Shown here piece by piece: positions 21,911 to 35,050 of a stretch of 64,000 nucleotides of DNA. The first letter of the stretch is position 1. Each line of letters begins with the position of its first letter. The stretch is from Sipunculus nudus (Eukaryota > Annelida > Sipuncula > Golfingiida > Sipunculidae), in the NCBI GenBank assembly GCA_026874595.1, contig CM049321.1, positions 49,955,297 through 50,019,296 on the forward strand, given 5' to 3'. A program made the translations under genes and the position numbers. The notes below the pieces were generated by a model, which saw nothing but the letters and a program-made list of their open reading frames with translations, had not been told where the DNA came from and searched no databases.

Positions 21911-22559
21911 CACTGTAAGGGACAGCGGTTCTTATACTTTAGTAATGTTCACAAATTATGGAATGTCACATATCATATACAATAATACAAAAAGATATTA
22001 AAATTATAAATAGCTATCTGCTTATATCTCATTCATGAATAGTTTGCTTACTCCTGTACATAATTCAAAGTAAAACATGTTCGGACTGCGATCAGTCGGG
22101 CAAAAACATAAACATTCAATTTGGTAGTTGCATCCAAAAATGTCTTATTCTGGTAAAGTTCAAAATGGGCACTCGCATCGAAAATAAGGACAATAAATGA
22201 AGCAGCTAAACTGAATTTGCTTGAAAACTTAATATTTAAAGCCAAAAAAAAAAAGAGTGAGATAATATTTTATCTTTAATGTTTAATATTGTATCGCTCA
22301 TGTATTTTCATAGGATCATGGTATCTTTTACAATTGTTGTTTGTGAAAGTAACCGCGCCTCCAATTTGTTTATCTTGCTAAACTAAGTAATATTTACATC
22401 TGAAAAATTTCATTCAACTTTCGAACTTCGTAACAGGGACCTTCATGCAATAATCCTGGCTTTATCCAGGCTCTGCGTGCCACTCCTTATAGTCTTGGGT
22501 GTGCGATATGCTCATTGCTGGCTCTTAACTCCAAAAGGCCAACTGGGCTATGGGTTACA
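20216..22559. other. Centre of the inverted repeat; no gene seen
   Basis: Begins with another partial LINE-type tail (20230-20350: CCGAACTATCCTGAAAATT, GCTAACAGACACACAGACAA). (TA)n at 20394-20414. The rest is A+T-rich with no recognised coding sequence; minus-strand frames at 20531-20773 and 21103-21324 are unrecognised. Confidence 0.5.
21817..21908 (+). repeat. (AC)n then (TA)n microsatellite
   Basis: About 22 bases of AC repeats followed by about 70 bases of TA with one TTTA interruption. Confidence 0.97.
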
Positions 22560-22589
22560 GTCTAATTAAACATGAAGAACTCGCATCCA

Positions 22590-22695
22590 GGGTCAGGTCG
22601 GATCATTACCAAACTCTTAGCATCGGGTGAGATTCCAACTCACGACCTCCTGGATTTGACCCCTATGCTCCAACAGAAGCTGGATGTTGTCACAT
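22590..22695 (-). repeat. tRNA-type SINE fragment
   Basis: On the minus strand, TGTTGGAGCATAGGGGTCAAA is followed by CCAGGAGGTCGTGAGTTGGAATCTCACC. This resembles a decayed tRNA A-box region, anticodon arm and T-arm: GAGTTGGAATCTC where GGTTCGAATCC is expected. The family is similar in layout to 49755-49815. The body of the SINE is not defined. Confidence 0.4.
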
Positions 22696-24053
22696 TACGG
22701 AATTGTAATCAGTGCATTGACCTTGTAGTAACATTAGTGCTAACCAATCATGGCAGCCTGACGGGAGTTTTTTCAATTGTATCAAGGTTTTGATGGAATC
22801 CACTTCACGCCCACCCATGCGTAAATAACCCCGGAAAGAGGTCTAGTAAATTATGGGGGGTTTATTGCGTAATTTGTTCACTGGGACGGAGCAGGTGACC
22901 ATATGGCCATATTTGGTTGGCGAGTTGTGACGTAATACAGGACAATGACGTCAGTACACGTGTATACGCGCTGTTTCCCTGAAAGATGTCAGTAAATCAA
23001 CGAAGCGCGTAAGTTCCCAATTGTTGTTCGTTGTTTTTATAGTAATGGGCCCTGTTGTTATAAGAAAGTAAATGACTTACCACATTTTCTGTCCACCATA
23101 ATATTCAATATAATAGGCCAATACAGCAGTCAGCAACTTTTTTTCGGGAGTCAGGGTCTGCGAGTGGACCAGGGCACCACGGGTCAAGCGTTACGACGAA
23201 ATGGGCATGGAATGGGACATGGGAATGCAAGCGTGCGTGGATACCCCAATCCCCGCCCCCCTCCCCAAACACACCTAAATTGACACTAAATGACGCTCAT
23301 TATAAGTGACTAATCATTGAATAAGGTTACTGTTGTGACAACACTATTCTGCAAACAGAAATGGCTCATAGACCATCGTCATCAGTATCAAGAATAGGTT
23401 ACAGAGTATACATGCAAACCTAATTTTATGTGATACCAACAGTCAATCAGTTTACATCAGAACCAAAATAAAAATAAAAAATCTTGTAAAGAATAAAGAT
23501 TTACTCTGCGGAGTGGTATTAAGAGGAAAAATATGCAATATTTGGGAGTCGGGCCTATGTGGTACAGTAGAAGTCCGACACGCCGCCACTAGACCAACAA
23601 GTTTTGACGGTGCTTTTTCTAATAATTATAGCCTACACTTTTCAACCGACTCGGAAATCTCTCTGGACTCGTAACTTTTTATTGTGCATTACATGTATGC
23701 ATATTCATTTACTGCAAAGTAATATCAGATCATACAAGTAATTTTTAAATGCGTTGATATTAAAGTAAAAAAAATGTCTGCTAACTGTAATATAAATTCC
23801 GGCTGCTGTTTATAAATACCAACAGCTTGTGATCGTACGCAAAGAGCGTCCAGTTTCGGATCTGCAAACGAGGTGTATTACTCTTAGGCCTTCCTTGCAT
23901 CCGTGGACTAGTCCAAGCTTCCGTTCTCTCTTAATACGCTACGCTGTACGAGAGCAGGACTCTCGATACGTACGCCACATATTATGCAGTTACTGTGGAC
24001 TATATATTGAGAAATGTATGACAATTCTTATGTAAAACCACTGAAAAATAAAG

Positions 24054-24138
24054 GACGTACCCGTACGTCGTAGGCACTGGGGGAATCATTATAAGGGACG
24101 TACCAGTACGTCATGGGCAGTGCAGGAATGTGTCTAGC
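24054..24138 (+). repeat. Duplicated palindrome GACGTACNNGTACGTC
   Basis: GACGTACCCGTACGTC (24054-24069) and GACGTACCAGTACGTC (24097-24112) each have perfect 7-base arms and are 43 bases apart. Each is followed by a related TGGGCA/TAGGCA-(C/G)TG-GGAAT sequence, so the whole 43-base block is duplicated. The role, if any, is unknown. Confidence 0.75.
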
Positions 24139-24544
24139 TCCACCAAACCCCACCACCACGAGAGATGGTCAAAAATCCGAATTTGGCAAGTTTCGAGGGC
24201 TATTTTTGTCAGTGGTAACCTATAAAATTCCTTATACATGTACAGAAAACGGAATGCGTGTTGAGAGATTTCATATGAACCTGCAAGGCGGTTTACGTAT
24301 TTTTTTTCAGGTGTATATGTGTGTTGACCCTAGATACGATCCAGAAACTTTAAGAAAAATCGCTCAGGTAGGCTCCTAGCGATTATTTTGCCGGATACGC
24401 ATTCCACATGCCCGATCCGCCCATGTCTAGTCTAACATTCTGAATTTCTCAATACGTGTACTGATTTTATACGCATATCGCATCCCGCATTCCGGAGGCC
24501 TACAAAAAAAATTTTTAGCTTTAGTCTGCAAATATATTCGAGTT

Positions 24545-24840
24545 TTTACCTGTTTGTTACCTCCGCAAAGCGGCAGATGTTACGTTTCTTTGGTTTGCCT
24601 GTTTGTCTGCTAGCAGCTTTAGTCAAAAAGTTATTGATGGACAGATTTTGAAAACAAAAATCAGGAAAGCTGGACAATGGTGATAGATTTTGATTAGATT
24701 TTGATACGAATAACAATCTTGATCCAGGAATGTTTTAAGGGAATATTGCAGCTTTTATAGCAGTTCCTTAAGGGGTAGTGATCAACATGCCTTGGCGAAA
24801 GTCTGCGTTCTCTGAGTGCTTTCCTGGTTTTAATGTATTT
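24545..24840 (-). repeat. LINE-type 3' tail repeat, inverted
   Basis: On the minus strand: GGAAAGCACTCAGAGAACGC, CGCCAAGGCATGTTGATCACTA, GGATCAAGATTGTTATTC, CAATAACTTTTTGACTAAAG, GCTAGCAGACAAACAGGCAA and GCGGAGGTAACA. Same family and block order as 18620-18905, opposite strand. It forms the outer part of the right arm. Confidence 0.65.
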
Positions 24841-24850
24841 TCATTTACCT

Positions 24851-27547
24851 AAAAGCAAGGACCTCCAAAGGGAAGACTCCGAGAAAATTTTTGATGGTGT
24901 CGCTATTAATAAGCGCCCAAAAAGTCACAAGACACGCGTTGATGGCATAAAATTTATAAAAGCACTGCTATATTATAGTAGCACACCAAAGAAAAAATAT
25001 CATTTACTTAAATGATTTTATTTTCTTGTTCTTTCAAGTATATTTCACAAAAAGAAACCAAACCAAAATTGCCAAATATTATGACGTTATCAATATTTTT
25101 ATTTTAATCTTCCGTTTGATGCAATAATAAACTGACCCTTTCGAAGGATGACTGTAAAAACGAGTACCATTCTAAGCATGATTTCCCATGTTGATAGATA
25201 GACAAATCACGATTTTGCAGACAATCCATTTGACATGTTTTTGCGAAATATGCACAGAGCGTACAATTTACTGCTGTTGAGTCAACCAATAATGACCCCG
25301 ATTAACTGTAAGTCAGTGGGTGATATTAGAATACACAGAGACCATCAACCTATAACATATCTACCGCCGTTAAAGGTCCAGCTGCCTGCAGTTGCTTCAT
25401 TATATTTCAAGGTTGCATGCTATGACTTTAATGATTTTTGTAACATGTTCTTCAAAATGATTTATTCTCAGAACATTCAAAGGTTTGGTATGAAATAACT
25501 GGTTCAAGATCTATTCTGAGTGGCATTTAACCTTCTGTCACTCTAGCCAGAAATTGTAAACGTGAGAAAAATAAAAACAGGCATGTGATTCCAGCTTTTC
25601 TGACAAGAACTTGTGTAGGGAAGTGTTTCCAAAAAGAAAAGTTACTTATTGTTATAAGATATAAGGTTGGTAAAGTTGAAATACAATTTTTAAAGTTTAA
25701 TTTCATATATGACTAGGGGAAAGGAAATTGAGACCAATTGACCTATCACGAAAAATGTTCAAATGAAAACTTAAACTGAATGAGGGGAGAGAAAACATTC
25801 ATTATGTTTTGGTCATGTTATTTATCTCACAGATGGTTTAGAGTCCAACACGGAGGATGCAGTAGTTATTTTTAAAGCTCAGTTGTCTACGTGTTGGTGC
25901 CGTTTACACATCTTATTAAAATATGATACCAGTCCAATTGCCTGTGTGATTTCATTACTCAAAGCGTCGAGCATGGTTGGTTGAAAATGCATGTATGGGG
26001 CACGTATCTGTCGCCTCATCGGTTTATTGGTTGGTTGGTAAAATCACATTTTTTTCTTAATCGTGTCATTGCGTCATAATTACGTTATGGGCTTCGGGCT
26101 TAGTTTTCCAATTTTAAATACAAATATTCCCATATTTCTTATATGCGGACATATATATATAAAAGGTATAAAAACAATTAAATGTACAGGATAAAAACTG
26201 CTAAATGAATACAAAAAATAATCAGAACCATCTTTTTATCTCTTGTTATATCTCTTTCTGAATAAAATGTAATATGTATGTAATATATGATTTACACCAT
26301 CCCGAGAAGAGTTTTAAAAATACATTCCTGAAACTTATACATAACATGTTACGCATTCAATTAAAAATAAAGAAATATAAAAATATAGAACTCGGGCACA
26401 GCTTCATAGAAAAGGTCCAGACGGAGCTAGCAAGGAAAATAAATGAACACGCTGAGGACATGAATAAATCGAGTCACGTAAAGACAACAGTATAAAACAA
26501 CACACAGGGAAATCACACGAAAGATAACGCATACAACTTAAGAGTGGTTTTTGATTGATGCAGCAATAATTGTGTATTATTTAATTCTTATACTTAATTA
26601 TGTTTATGATCTTCTACTGGATCGGAGTCGGAAATAGCATCCATTTGTTACAAAGAAAGTAAAATAAATGCGGTTGGAACGTGTGTTAAGTACGTAAATG
26701 GGGGGGGGGCGACCATATCAGAGAGGCCAATGGCGAGCCTGAGAAATCCAAAAGCTTCGTAAGCGTAACTTCACATAAGGGGCACACGGTAAAAAAATTT
26801 AAGGCGGGCGGGTGGGAAGATAACCTAATGAATTGGCGAAAACTCTTTTGAAATGAAATTTGTATCTTATTAACTCGATGAAAATCAAGCCAAATCCAAC
26901 TACACTGAAAGCCTTATTAAAACAATAGATTGTATCCAATATTCTCCTACACCTGAATATAAATTGTTATGATCTGAGACACAATAACCGTAAAGTGTGG
27001 ACGCGTATCATAGAATTATAAATGAGCGTGGGATTCTTGTAGAGCAACAAATAAAAGAATGAATAAAATTTGATGCAGCGTTATCCGTTTTATTACGAGA
27101 CAGATCAGTCTTAGGTTAATAGTATTATCCACCTAGACGTGTACTTCCCAATAGATTCAAGCTATTCCCATTAATCAATTAAAAATATGGATATCCGCAG
27201 TTCTATTTGGCAAAATTGAAGAAAACCCAAAGGTTTCAACCACACTGATCAATGTGCCTGTTTATGGTGGATAAATTTTAACTGGATCTATAAAATGCTA
27301 CTGTTTCAGGTAGCTCCGCATGGAGAAATAGCACGTTTCGAGCCCGATGTTGTTGAATAGAATGGGTTGGTAAAGAAAATTATCAGTTAAACAAGTGAGA
27401 ATATTATTATACACTGCACGTAGGACTAGAAATATATTCCTTATTAATCGAGACGTAATAAAGACAAATCGATTTATTATAGTATCTAGGAGTGTTTTAT
27501 TGCAGTCTCACAGTATACTGTTTGAGGTCATAATTTATCAGTTAAAC

Positions 27548-27617
<70 letters not shown>

Positions 27618-29466
27618 CAACCTTCAATTATTTCTTGTGTATTTTATTCTCCGATCTTTAAATGTGTATATACAGAAATGAATAAATGCTCACAAAATTG
27701 GTGAATCATTATTAGAAACAAATCAAACAATAGTATAAGTGTGCATAATATAATCAAATTTTTAAGACATATGATTGCTATCTATATATGAAAATTGAAA
27801 TTAAAGTTTGTGTCATTCATAATTGTATGGAATTGCTTCTGCTCAAAATTGAACTGTTTTATTAAAGTACGTACAGTACCAGTATGAATTAAGTTTATTC
27901 TAGGATCTCAGGAAATCATGTCGTTTTGAATATAGGGAATATCAGAAAAATGCCTGTCAATCAATCGGACCGTCGGTTTATATCACCATTTATTCAAGGA
28001 ATTGACATTTGGGCATTATCCCTTCCATGTAAACACTTATTCCCGTTCGAAAACTTTTAGCGTATACAATAATTAGTAAAATAAAGAAATACGTTTCAAA
28101 TGCCATTTATTTATAAGAAGCATGGAGAAAAATACATTTTATGGCGTGTGATGGCTGGTCGAAAACCGCCGTGGTGCAATTTGTTTTATGTATCCATCTT
28201 TAGTATTGCGACCATCAACTAAAGTAAAATGTTATTGCCGAGATAATAAGACAAGCCTAATGGTAGGTATATTTAGTATGAACCTGAAAAGAAGCGATAC
28301 TTGCTTACATCTTAAACATAATTTAAGGTTGATCACTATTGTATTTAGGTGTACGTGGAATGATGAAACGGCTTTTTTTCTGCCCGATAAATAACATATT
28401 CATTTTGATAAAAAAATTATCCCATCTCAGAGTCATAATTATTATGTGATCTCGAGTAAACTGACAAGGTGAGTCATTGAGGCAATTTTCTGTCCTAATA
28501 AGGTGCCTATTGATATCGTTACTAGAAACGAGTTTGCTCTAAGGCACGGATGATATATATTTGGGATTTAATGCAAAACTATAAAACAAGAGGTACGGCT
28601 ATACAACTGCTCATTTTTGTATCAAAGTTTAATATTAATCATTTTATAGAGCACCATAAATCGAATAGAGGTGTAATTCATTGTCATACAATTCTTATTA
28701 AACTGTTATACCCTCATATAGAGTGCATTAATTTCTTTATATACTAATTAATATTATTTGGTTTTATCTGAATATAATACATTTACGGTAATATGTCACC
28801 CACTCCTTGAGAAAAATAAAGGCCATAAAGAAGCGAGTATATATGAGATGTTAAGTCTTAGAAGACCTTTGTTTGTTTATTTTCCCTTTTTTTCAGTTTA
28901 TTGCTCAATAAACTGCCTTTTACAAATTAGATCCGATCTGGTTCCAACAGCTAAAACCTAGGACCGTAGGACACTACATATGAAGTTTATTTTACCCTTG
29001 TTCTTCCTGTCTCTGGAATATTATTCACGCTTTGTATATCATCATCGACATCTATTTCTCTTTATATTGTAACAGTAAAAATACAACGAAATTTTGAAAC
29101 AGAAAAAAGTTACACTACTGTAACATTCATGATTTACATACATAATTGTACAAATTAGAAATATTCCTAACATTTTTTGGGGTACTAAACAAAGACATAA
29201 TTCTTTATGGCATGATTTGTTTTCTTCTGTTGTCTTACACACAATTCCTTCTCCATGCCTGGCACTTTTCGTTTAAAGAGTTGTAAAAGACATTCCTAGA
29301 AATATTATTATGCATTTGCTTACATCGCTGTTTGAAACCAATCGGGAAGGGCTCTTGCCAACAAAGCCAGCGTTTGGCTTGGTGGAGAAAGATAAATCAA
29401 TACATTAAACAAACATGCTACGGCGGATCGTTTCCCTTGAATGATTCTATGTCTTTTGTTCCATAT

Positions 29467-29529
<63 letters not shown>

Positions 29530-32500
29530 GTCATAAACAATTTAAAGATGAGACAATATTTTGTTCGGTTCTTGGTCTTTAAGAAAGAAATTATATTAAA
29601 AATTAATCTGTATTTTTAAAAAGGTCTTGAAAACCAATAGTTAAATAATTTTTTAGTCAACTTGTAGAATGAAAAAGGCCTACAATTCTGTCGTTGCCAG
29701 AGGTCGATGGTAAAAAAATATGCTTCGCCGATGGAATCGATGAAATTGGCTCAAAATATCCCTGTCACACGCGAATAATATGCATTCTTTGGAACTGTTA
29801 ATATACCAAATGCAAGTATCCTAAATAATTCCGTTGTTATTATCGTCATATTAAATCAATATTTCGTGAGACAAATTTAAATAATTACATATATATGTGT
29901 ATATATGTTTTTAATTAATAAAGGAAAATAGTTTTTTTGTTAAAGCGGCTTATTCCCATATTTCCGTCTAATAAGTTTAAACAATACCTTGCACCTTTTG
30001 TAAAACTAGCCCCAGGAAACGCAGACCCACCGTATACAGACTGCCCGGTTTGTTTATATCCACGTTATTTTAACATGTATGATGCCAGATGAAAAAAATC
30101 TAAACACTTTCCTTAGTTTTGAAAAGGAAATGTTGCAGCTGGTGATCTTTCAGTTTCAGCGTAAAAGTAACCGATCACGTTAATTTTCGTGGTTTGGCCG
30201 TTTGTCATCATTCCTGTATTCAGTAACAACTTGCAGATACATAATCTCATACATCAGACAGAAGGGCATGAAATAGCTTTTCCTTAAAAGTTAGTAAGAA
30301 ACCACATAAATACTATAGGAAAGGTACATGAATAGCTATCTTAAAAAAATGCGGTTTAAAAAAAGTTGTGAGTTATAAATAAACACGGTAAGCTATCCAG
30401 CGACTAACTTGCATACTTATGAAATACCACTATTTGCTAAATTATTATTTTGATCTGACTTTGAAACAGACCTTTTTGATAATTTATAACTACCTAAAAG
30501 TAAAACATGAAATACAGACTGATATTAGTTGCTCACAAGTTTTTATCGTTTGATAATATCCATTATAATTTCAAAAGAAGTGGTCTCAACAGGTCCTTAC
30601 GTGTTTTGTAGAAAGTAGTCAAATATTCATGGAGAGAATATTTATACGAAATATATTTACAGATTTCCCTATAGCTATTCTCCTCATACATAAGAAACGT
30701 TAGTGGTTAAATTGTATGCTAAAAGTTATTGCTAATTACAAAACCTTCGTTTGAAAGTTCTGATTCAAGAAAAATACATCCTTAAGTGTAACTCTGCTAG
30801 TAAGACTAATTCGCTCTGACATGCATTCAAGAATCCACCATATTTCTCCTCCAGATAAACGTACTGCTACAAATATCTGTGTTTCATCAGGAACATTTAG
30901 TATTCAGCATTAGAAGAACATTTACAATGTGTACTCCCTTTTTGCTGCAGATATGCAGTCCAGACAGGTGAATATTTATTTTCGCGACCTCCCATATAAC
31001 TTTTTTTCAACATGCAATGTGAGAAAACGTTTTATACTGATAATTGATCTGTCCAATCTTACCTTCCCAATTATGACACCAATTAAGAATGTAGGACGAA
31101 CATTTCTTTGAATCGTCGAGTAGCAAAACGCACGGTTCTCCCTTTTGCAACATTGGTTTAATTTTCGGGGTGGCTATTGGAGTGGACTGTAGCGGTCCTG
31201 TCAGTTAAATACATTTAAATAGGGCGCACCACTATGTAAAGACAAATTGCCATGGTTAACAATGAATGATACTTTAATAAAATAATAAATCGGACACAAG
31301 ACAAATAACACTGTCTTGAATACTGCATTAATTAAATCTTACACAAAGAGTAACCATGTTTGTGGATCAATTTCTATTATTTTAATTTTATTTTTAAGGT
31401 ATCATTGATTGAATTGGTTCTGAGAATAGACATGTTTATTTCTTATATCATACCTATTTATTTACTTCTACCTTCAATTTATTTGTGAGCAAACTAACGC
31501 AACATGTTATGAACAGGTTGTTGTTAACATGTTGTGAAGCATTTCGGAAAAAAAGCATGGAAAAGTCCATCAAACTTTAGAGGTACCGTGTTCTGGATCT
31601 CCACAGCACATCTAGAGGAATCTTTCCCTTAAACCGTAGCAGGTACAAAAACCAACACAGCACAGTTTGATGAGGATCATTTTGGCGTGAAATATGTCTC
31701 ACAAAATCTTAGTGATCTATATTTTTAGATTGTCTTTCACCCATAATTCAGCTTTAAGAGCGAATATCAGAATAACGAACACTGAACGTTGGCCATTCTC
31801 ACAAATAACTAGTGTTATGATAATTATTTTCGATTTGTTATTACCGAAAATTATCTCCCGAAAATGTCAATAAGCAATTAAAATTTAAATCAAGTGACAA
31901 ATAACATAACTTGTCCTGATGTAGAGATACATTGTAAACAAGTAGGTAAACAACTGAATCGATGCACATCTAATAAGAAAAGAAAGCAACGTTTCCTGGG
32001 TTCCGCAAAAACGCTAAGGCTAAAGAACAATGTCCGCTGGCAGAAGGTCTTAAAAGAACGGATCCTCAGTTGCTCATGTAAATCTCCATGCTTAACCATA
32101 TTCTTTATCAAATAAATAATATAAATTGGAACTCGGTAAAGCGCATGCCTCTGCAAAGCCAAACCAGCCAAATGCTTCAGTTTATCGGATATTTTATTAA
32201 GGTCTTCCCTAGTATTATCCTCAGTATCGTTTTGTTAAAATCTCCTAAAAGGAGAACGTGATCCTGAGACAAACAAAGGCACGGATATGGAAACACAACT
32301 TATGTATGAGCAGTCCCTCTCGTCTATTTGCATTTTAAACAAAACAAACCCAAAAGGGGAATTCTCAATACCATTAACATATTTACATCTCCTTCATGAT
32401 GTATTATGATTCATTGTGTTACTATTAAAAATCGTTGCAGAAGGAAAATAGCTCCAGGGAACTGACCCCCTGTCTCATTCTCTGAAAATTCTAAAACAGT

Positions 32501-32560
32501 CATAATAATTCAAAATAAAGAGCATATATTTATCAAGATACATTCAAAGATTATCTCCCT
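24851..32560. other. No gene seen; microsatellites only
   Basis: About 7.7 kb of A+T-rich sequence. It holds long TA arrays at about 27552-27614 and 29472-29529 and a G9 run near 26701. Open frames (for example 25235-25498, 28188-28394, 30929-31111, 31890-32171 minus) are all under 100 codons, match nothing I recognise and lack supporting context. Small or highly diverged exons could be missed. Confidence 0.5.
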
Positions 32561-32953
32561 ATGGGATTCGGGAAATCAAATATATATGATCGCATTTCCA
32601 GAAAACCTAGGCCATGGGCTAGTGGGGGTCAAAGTGCACCCCTTGTGATTTATTTTAATGAGTATTTTCATAAAGCCCTAGGTCTATCAAATAAAAAATC
32701 GATGTTGCCAGCAAATAAAATTAAGATGGAAGATACCACCCATGAACATTTTAACCACTCCTACTTTTATAGCTGGAGGCAGATAATTAGGGTTATGGAA
32801 GATTCAAATAGCCCTAACTTTGCAACACTTTACCAAAATGTTTCAAATGACCGCTTAAAATATTTGCCCTGTCAAGACCTACAAGTCCATGCAAATGATA
32901 TGCAAATTTATTCTGTGAAAAGGCACCCAAGCTCAAAAGATCACAAACTGTGA
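32561..32953 (+). other. Unassigned open frame, 130 codons
   Basis: The longest frame in the central region. It starts MGFGKSNIYDRISRKPRP and ends KRHPSSKDHKL. It has no transmembrane, signal, zinc-binding or other motif I can name. The sequence that follows (32954-33110) is rich in GTCAG/CAGAC units, which is common at tails of dispersed repeats, so the frame may lie in an unrecognised repeat. I do not call it a gene. Confidence 0.15.
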
Positions 32954-34640
32954 CAGTCATTTGATCAGAGAGTCAAAATAAAAAAAAAAACGGTGTACCG
33001 ATTACATAGTGAGCCAGCCTGTCAGAGAGTTTTCCAGTCAAGAAGATGATAGTCAGGTAGACAGTCAGACAAGAGAAGCAAACAAATAGACTAACAGACA
33101 GTCATAAGTAAAAAGAAAGATTGGCAAAGGTTCATAAATAAAATAAATTAGACTGCCAAAGTCCACCAACATGCACAGAAGCAGGCCAATAAAGAATAAA
33201 GTATAAAACATATAAAGATCGATTCTCTTAAAAATTGCAATTTTTCTTGAAAATACAAATGTAGAAACCTTAGCTGCACTTTTGATCACCGGGAAAAAAA
33301 AAATAAACTCGAATCGAAAGTCCCTTGCTTTTTGGCTTTTATGCATTTCAATATCCCCTTTTGGCTGAAAGTTAAAAGGGGTCATGATGCCAGACTAACT
33401 GTCAACTCAATTTCAGTAAACTTTGTTTTATGTGCACATGTAGAATCAGAAAATATGCTGAAAACACTGGTCCTACTGATCTGTAATGGTACAAAACCTT
33501 AATAAGAAGAATACAAACGTAATATATATAATCTCAAACTACTTTAAACAAATCTTAAATATCCCGGGCAGACATATAATCAAATATCAAAAACAAGTTT
33601 CTACGAAAATGTAGTTTTTTTCTACATTTGCGGGAAGCGCTCAAAGTTTGAAACAGAGCATGACAGACATGACTTTGTGATGGATCCGAATCACTGCCTG
33701 TTTAACTCATCGAATCATCGGTTCACTGGAATTCGAAACGATGTTGTACCGGTAATAATATTTATTTTTATTCGCACGACTGGATGCCTTTGCTCTATGG
33801 CAACAGGATTATATGATTTCTGATAGTTTTTATTTAGTGTTCATAATAGCAAGATTCTTGGAAAATACAAGCTTCACTTGTCCGAAGATGTCATAAATGT
33901 GTTTGAGGTAGACCAGGTTATAGTCAAGCTCTGTTTTGATTATTATCCTCTCATACATGCTTTATCATTATACACTCAGAGCGCTCATCCTAGGTAAAAG
34001 CCTTTCCGCTGCTGAGACTCGTAATAGTTCTGTATCTTACCCCCAGACAGTGTTTCTGAAAATGGTAATAAGTCTGCCTACAACGTCATAAAAATAAACA
34101 ACAGATTAAATTAAAATCTAAAAGACACAGCCGATGTAAAAAAAACTCAACATAAGCATATCATAAAAATGGGAATAGATTCAACATTGTAATTCCTTAA
34201 ATCATCAATCAAATAAGAAACAAATTACAAAATTGGGACCAGAAAACTAAACCTAAACTAAATGAGAATATAAAGATCACAGGAATAAAAAAAACACAAA
34301 ACTGTCAATATATATACTTACTCAACTCTTCTATCAATTTATACTTTTCTCTCTAGATTTTTGACATAAAATATATTATTTCTATTCTCCAATTATACTT
34401 CCAAAACAATTGATCGCAAAACTTTTAAAACATGCATGATCATGGAAACCAAGTAATAAACCACATGATCATTATATATGTGAACTGTTTCGAACGAATA
34501 CAAACGGTGGTTTCTTTGGTAACATATATCTGCTCATGCTTCCATAACTAGTGTATTGTCATCATATAGTTGTTAAGAGAAATAATTTAACTCATTTGTT
34601 AAACATAAACAATCAACTTCCTTTAATGCCGCAAGAATAA
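32954..34640. other. No gene seen
   Basis: Begins with about 150 bases rich in CAGTC/CAGAC motifs, then A+T-rich sequence. The 106-codon minus-strand frame at 33065-33385 is phenylalanine- and leucine-rich with no recognised domain. Confidence 0.5.
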
Positions 34641-34702
34641 AACCACAATCTATATGATCCTAAACTTTAACAAGGGTTTATATTTAAATTCCATACAGCT
34701 TA

Positions 34703-35050
34703 TTATATTATATTATATAATAAGGTGTCTTTTGTTGTATGTAATAAAAGTAAACAAACAAGCGAATTCGGGGTTTGAGCCGTTCCAGTTGACCTCAGCA
34801 AGCCTTGACCAGCATTGGTACCAACGACAACTGTAGCGAAGTTAGTAAGAACATGTGGATGCCATACAAGCCAAGCGCATACGTAATATCTACATCTGCT
34901 AAAATTAGATACAGAATACCAGACACAGGACCCACGTGGAGAAGTCGGACAAGACAGCAGAGCCGGAACAACCACGCCCACTGCAGGCATCTTTGTGTAC
35001 TTTAGCGTTATAAAAATGGCATTCATGAACACGTTGAAAACTACCGCCAA
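34703..35050 (-). other. Locally G+C-richer open frame, unassigned
   Basis: A 115-codon minus-strand frame and an overlapping 66-codon plus-strand frame (34805-35005) occupy a patch that is visibly richer in G+C than its surroundings. The minus-strand product has cysteines and hydrophobic stretches (for example VGVVVPALL) but no motif I can name. It may be a lone exon, a non-coding RNA exon or a repeat fragment. Confidence 0.15.

Larger units (their letters stand above)
22800..24850 (-). repeat. Right arm of the large imperfect inverted repeat
   Basis: Reverse-complement counterpart of 18590-20215, with blocks in mirrored order: 22880-23085 (GTAAGTCATTTACTTTCTTAT, CTTTCAGGGAAAC, TGACGTCATTGTCCT on the minus strand), then about 24160-24415 (TTTCGAGGGCTATTTTTGTCAG, TTTCATATGAACCTGCAAGG, TTGCCGGATACGCATTCC), then the LINE-type tail to 24840. 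About 1.1 kb at 23085-24160 has no visible match in the left arm, so the arms have diverged by insertion or deletion. Short frames here are not recognised. Confidence 0.7.
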
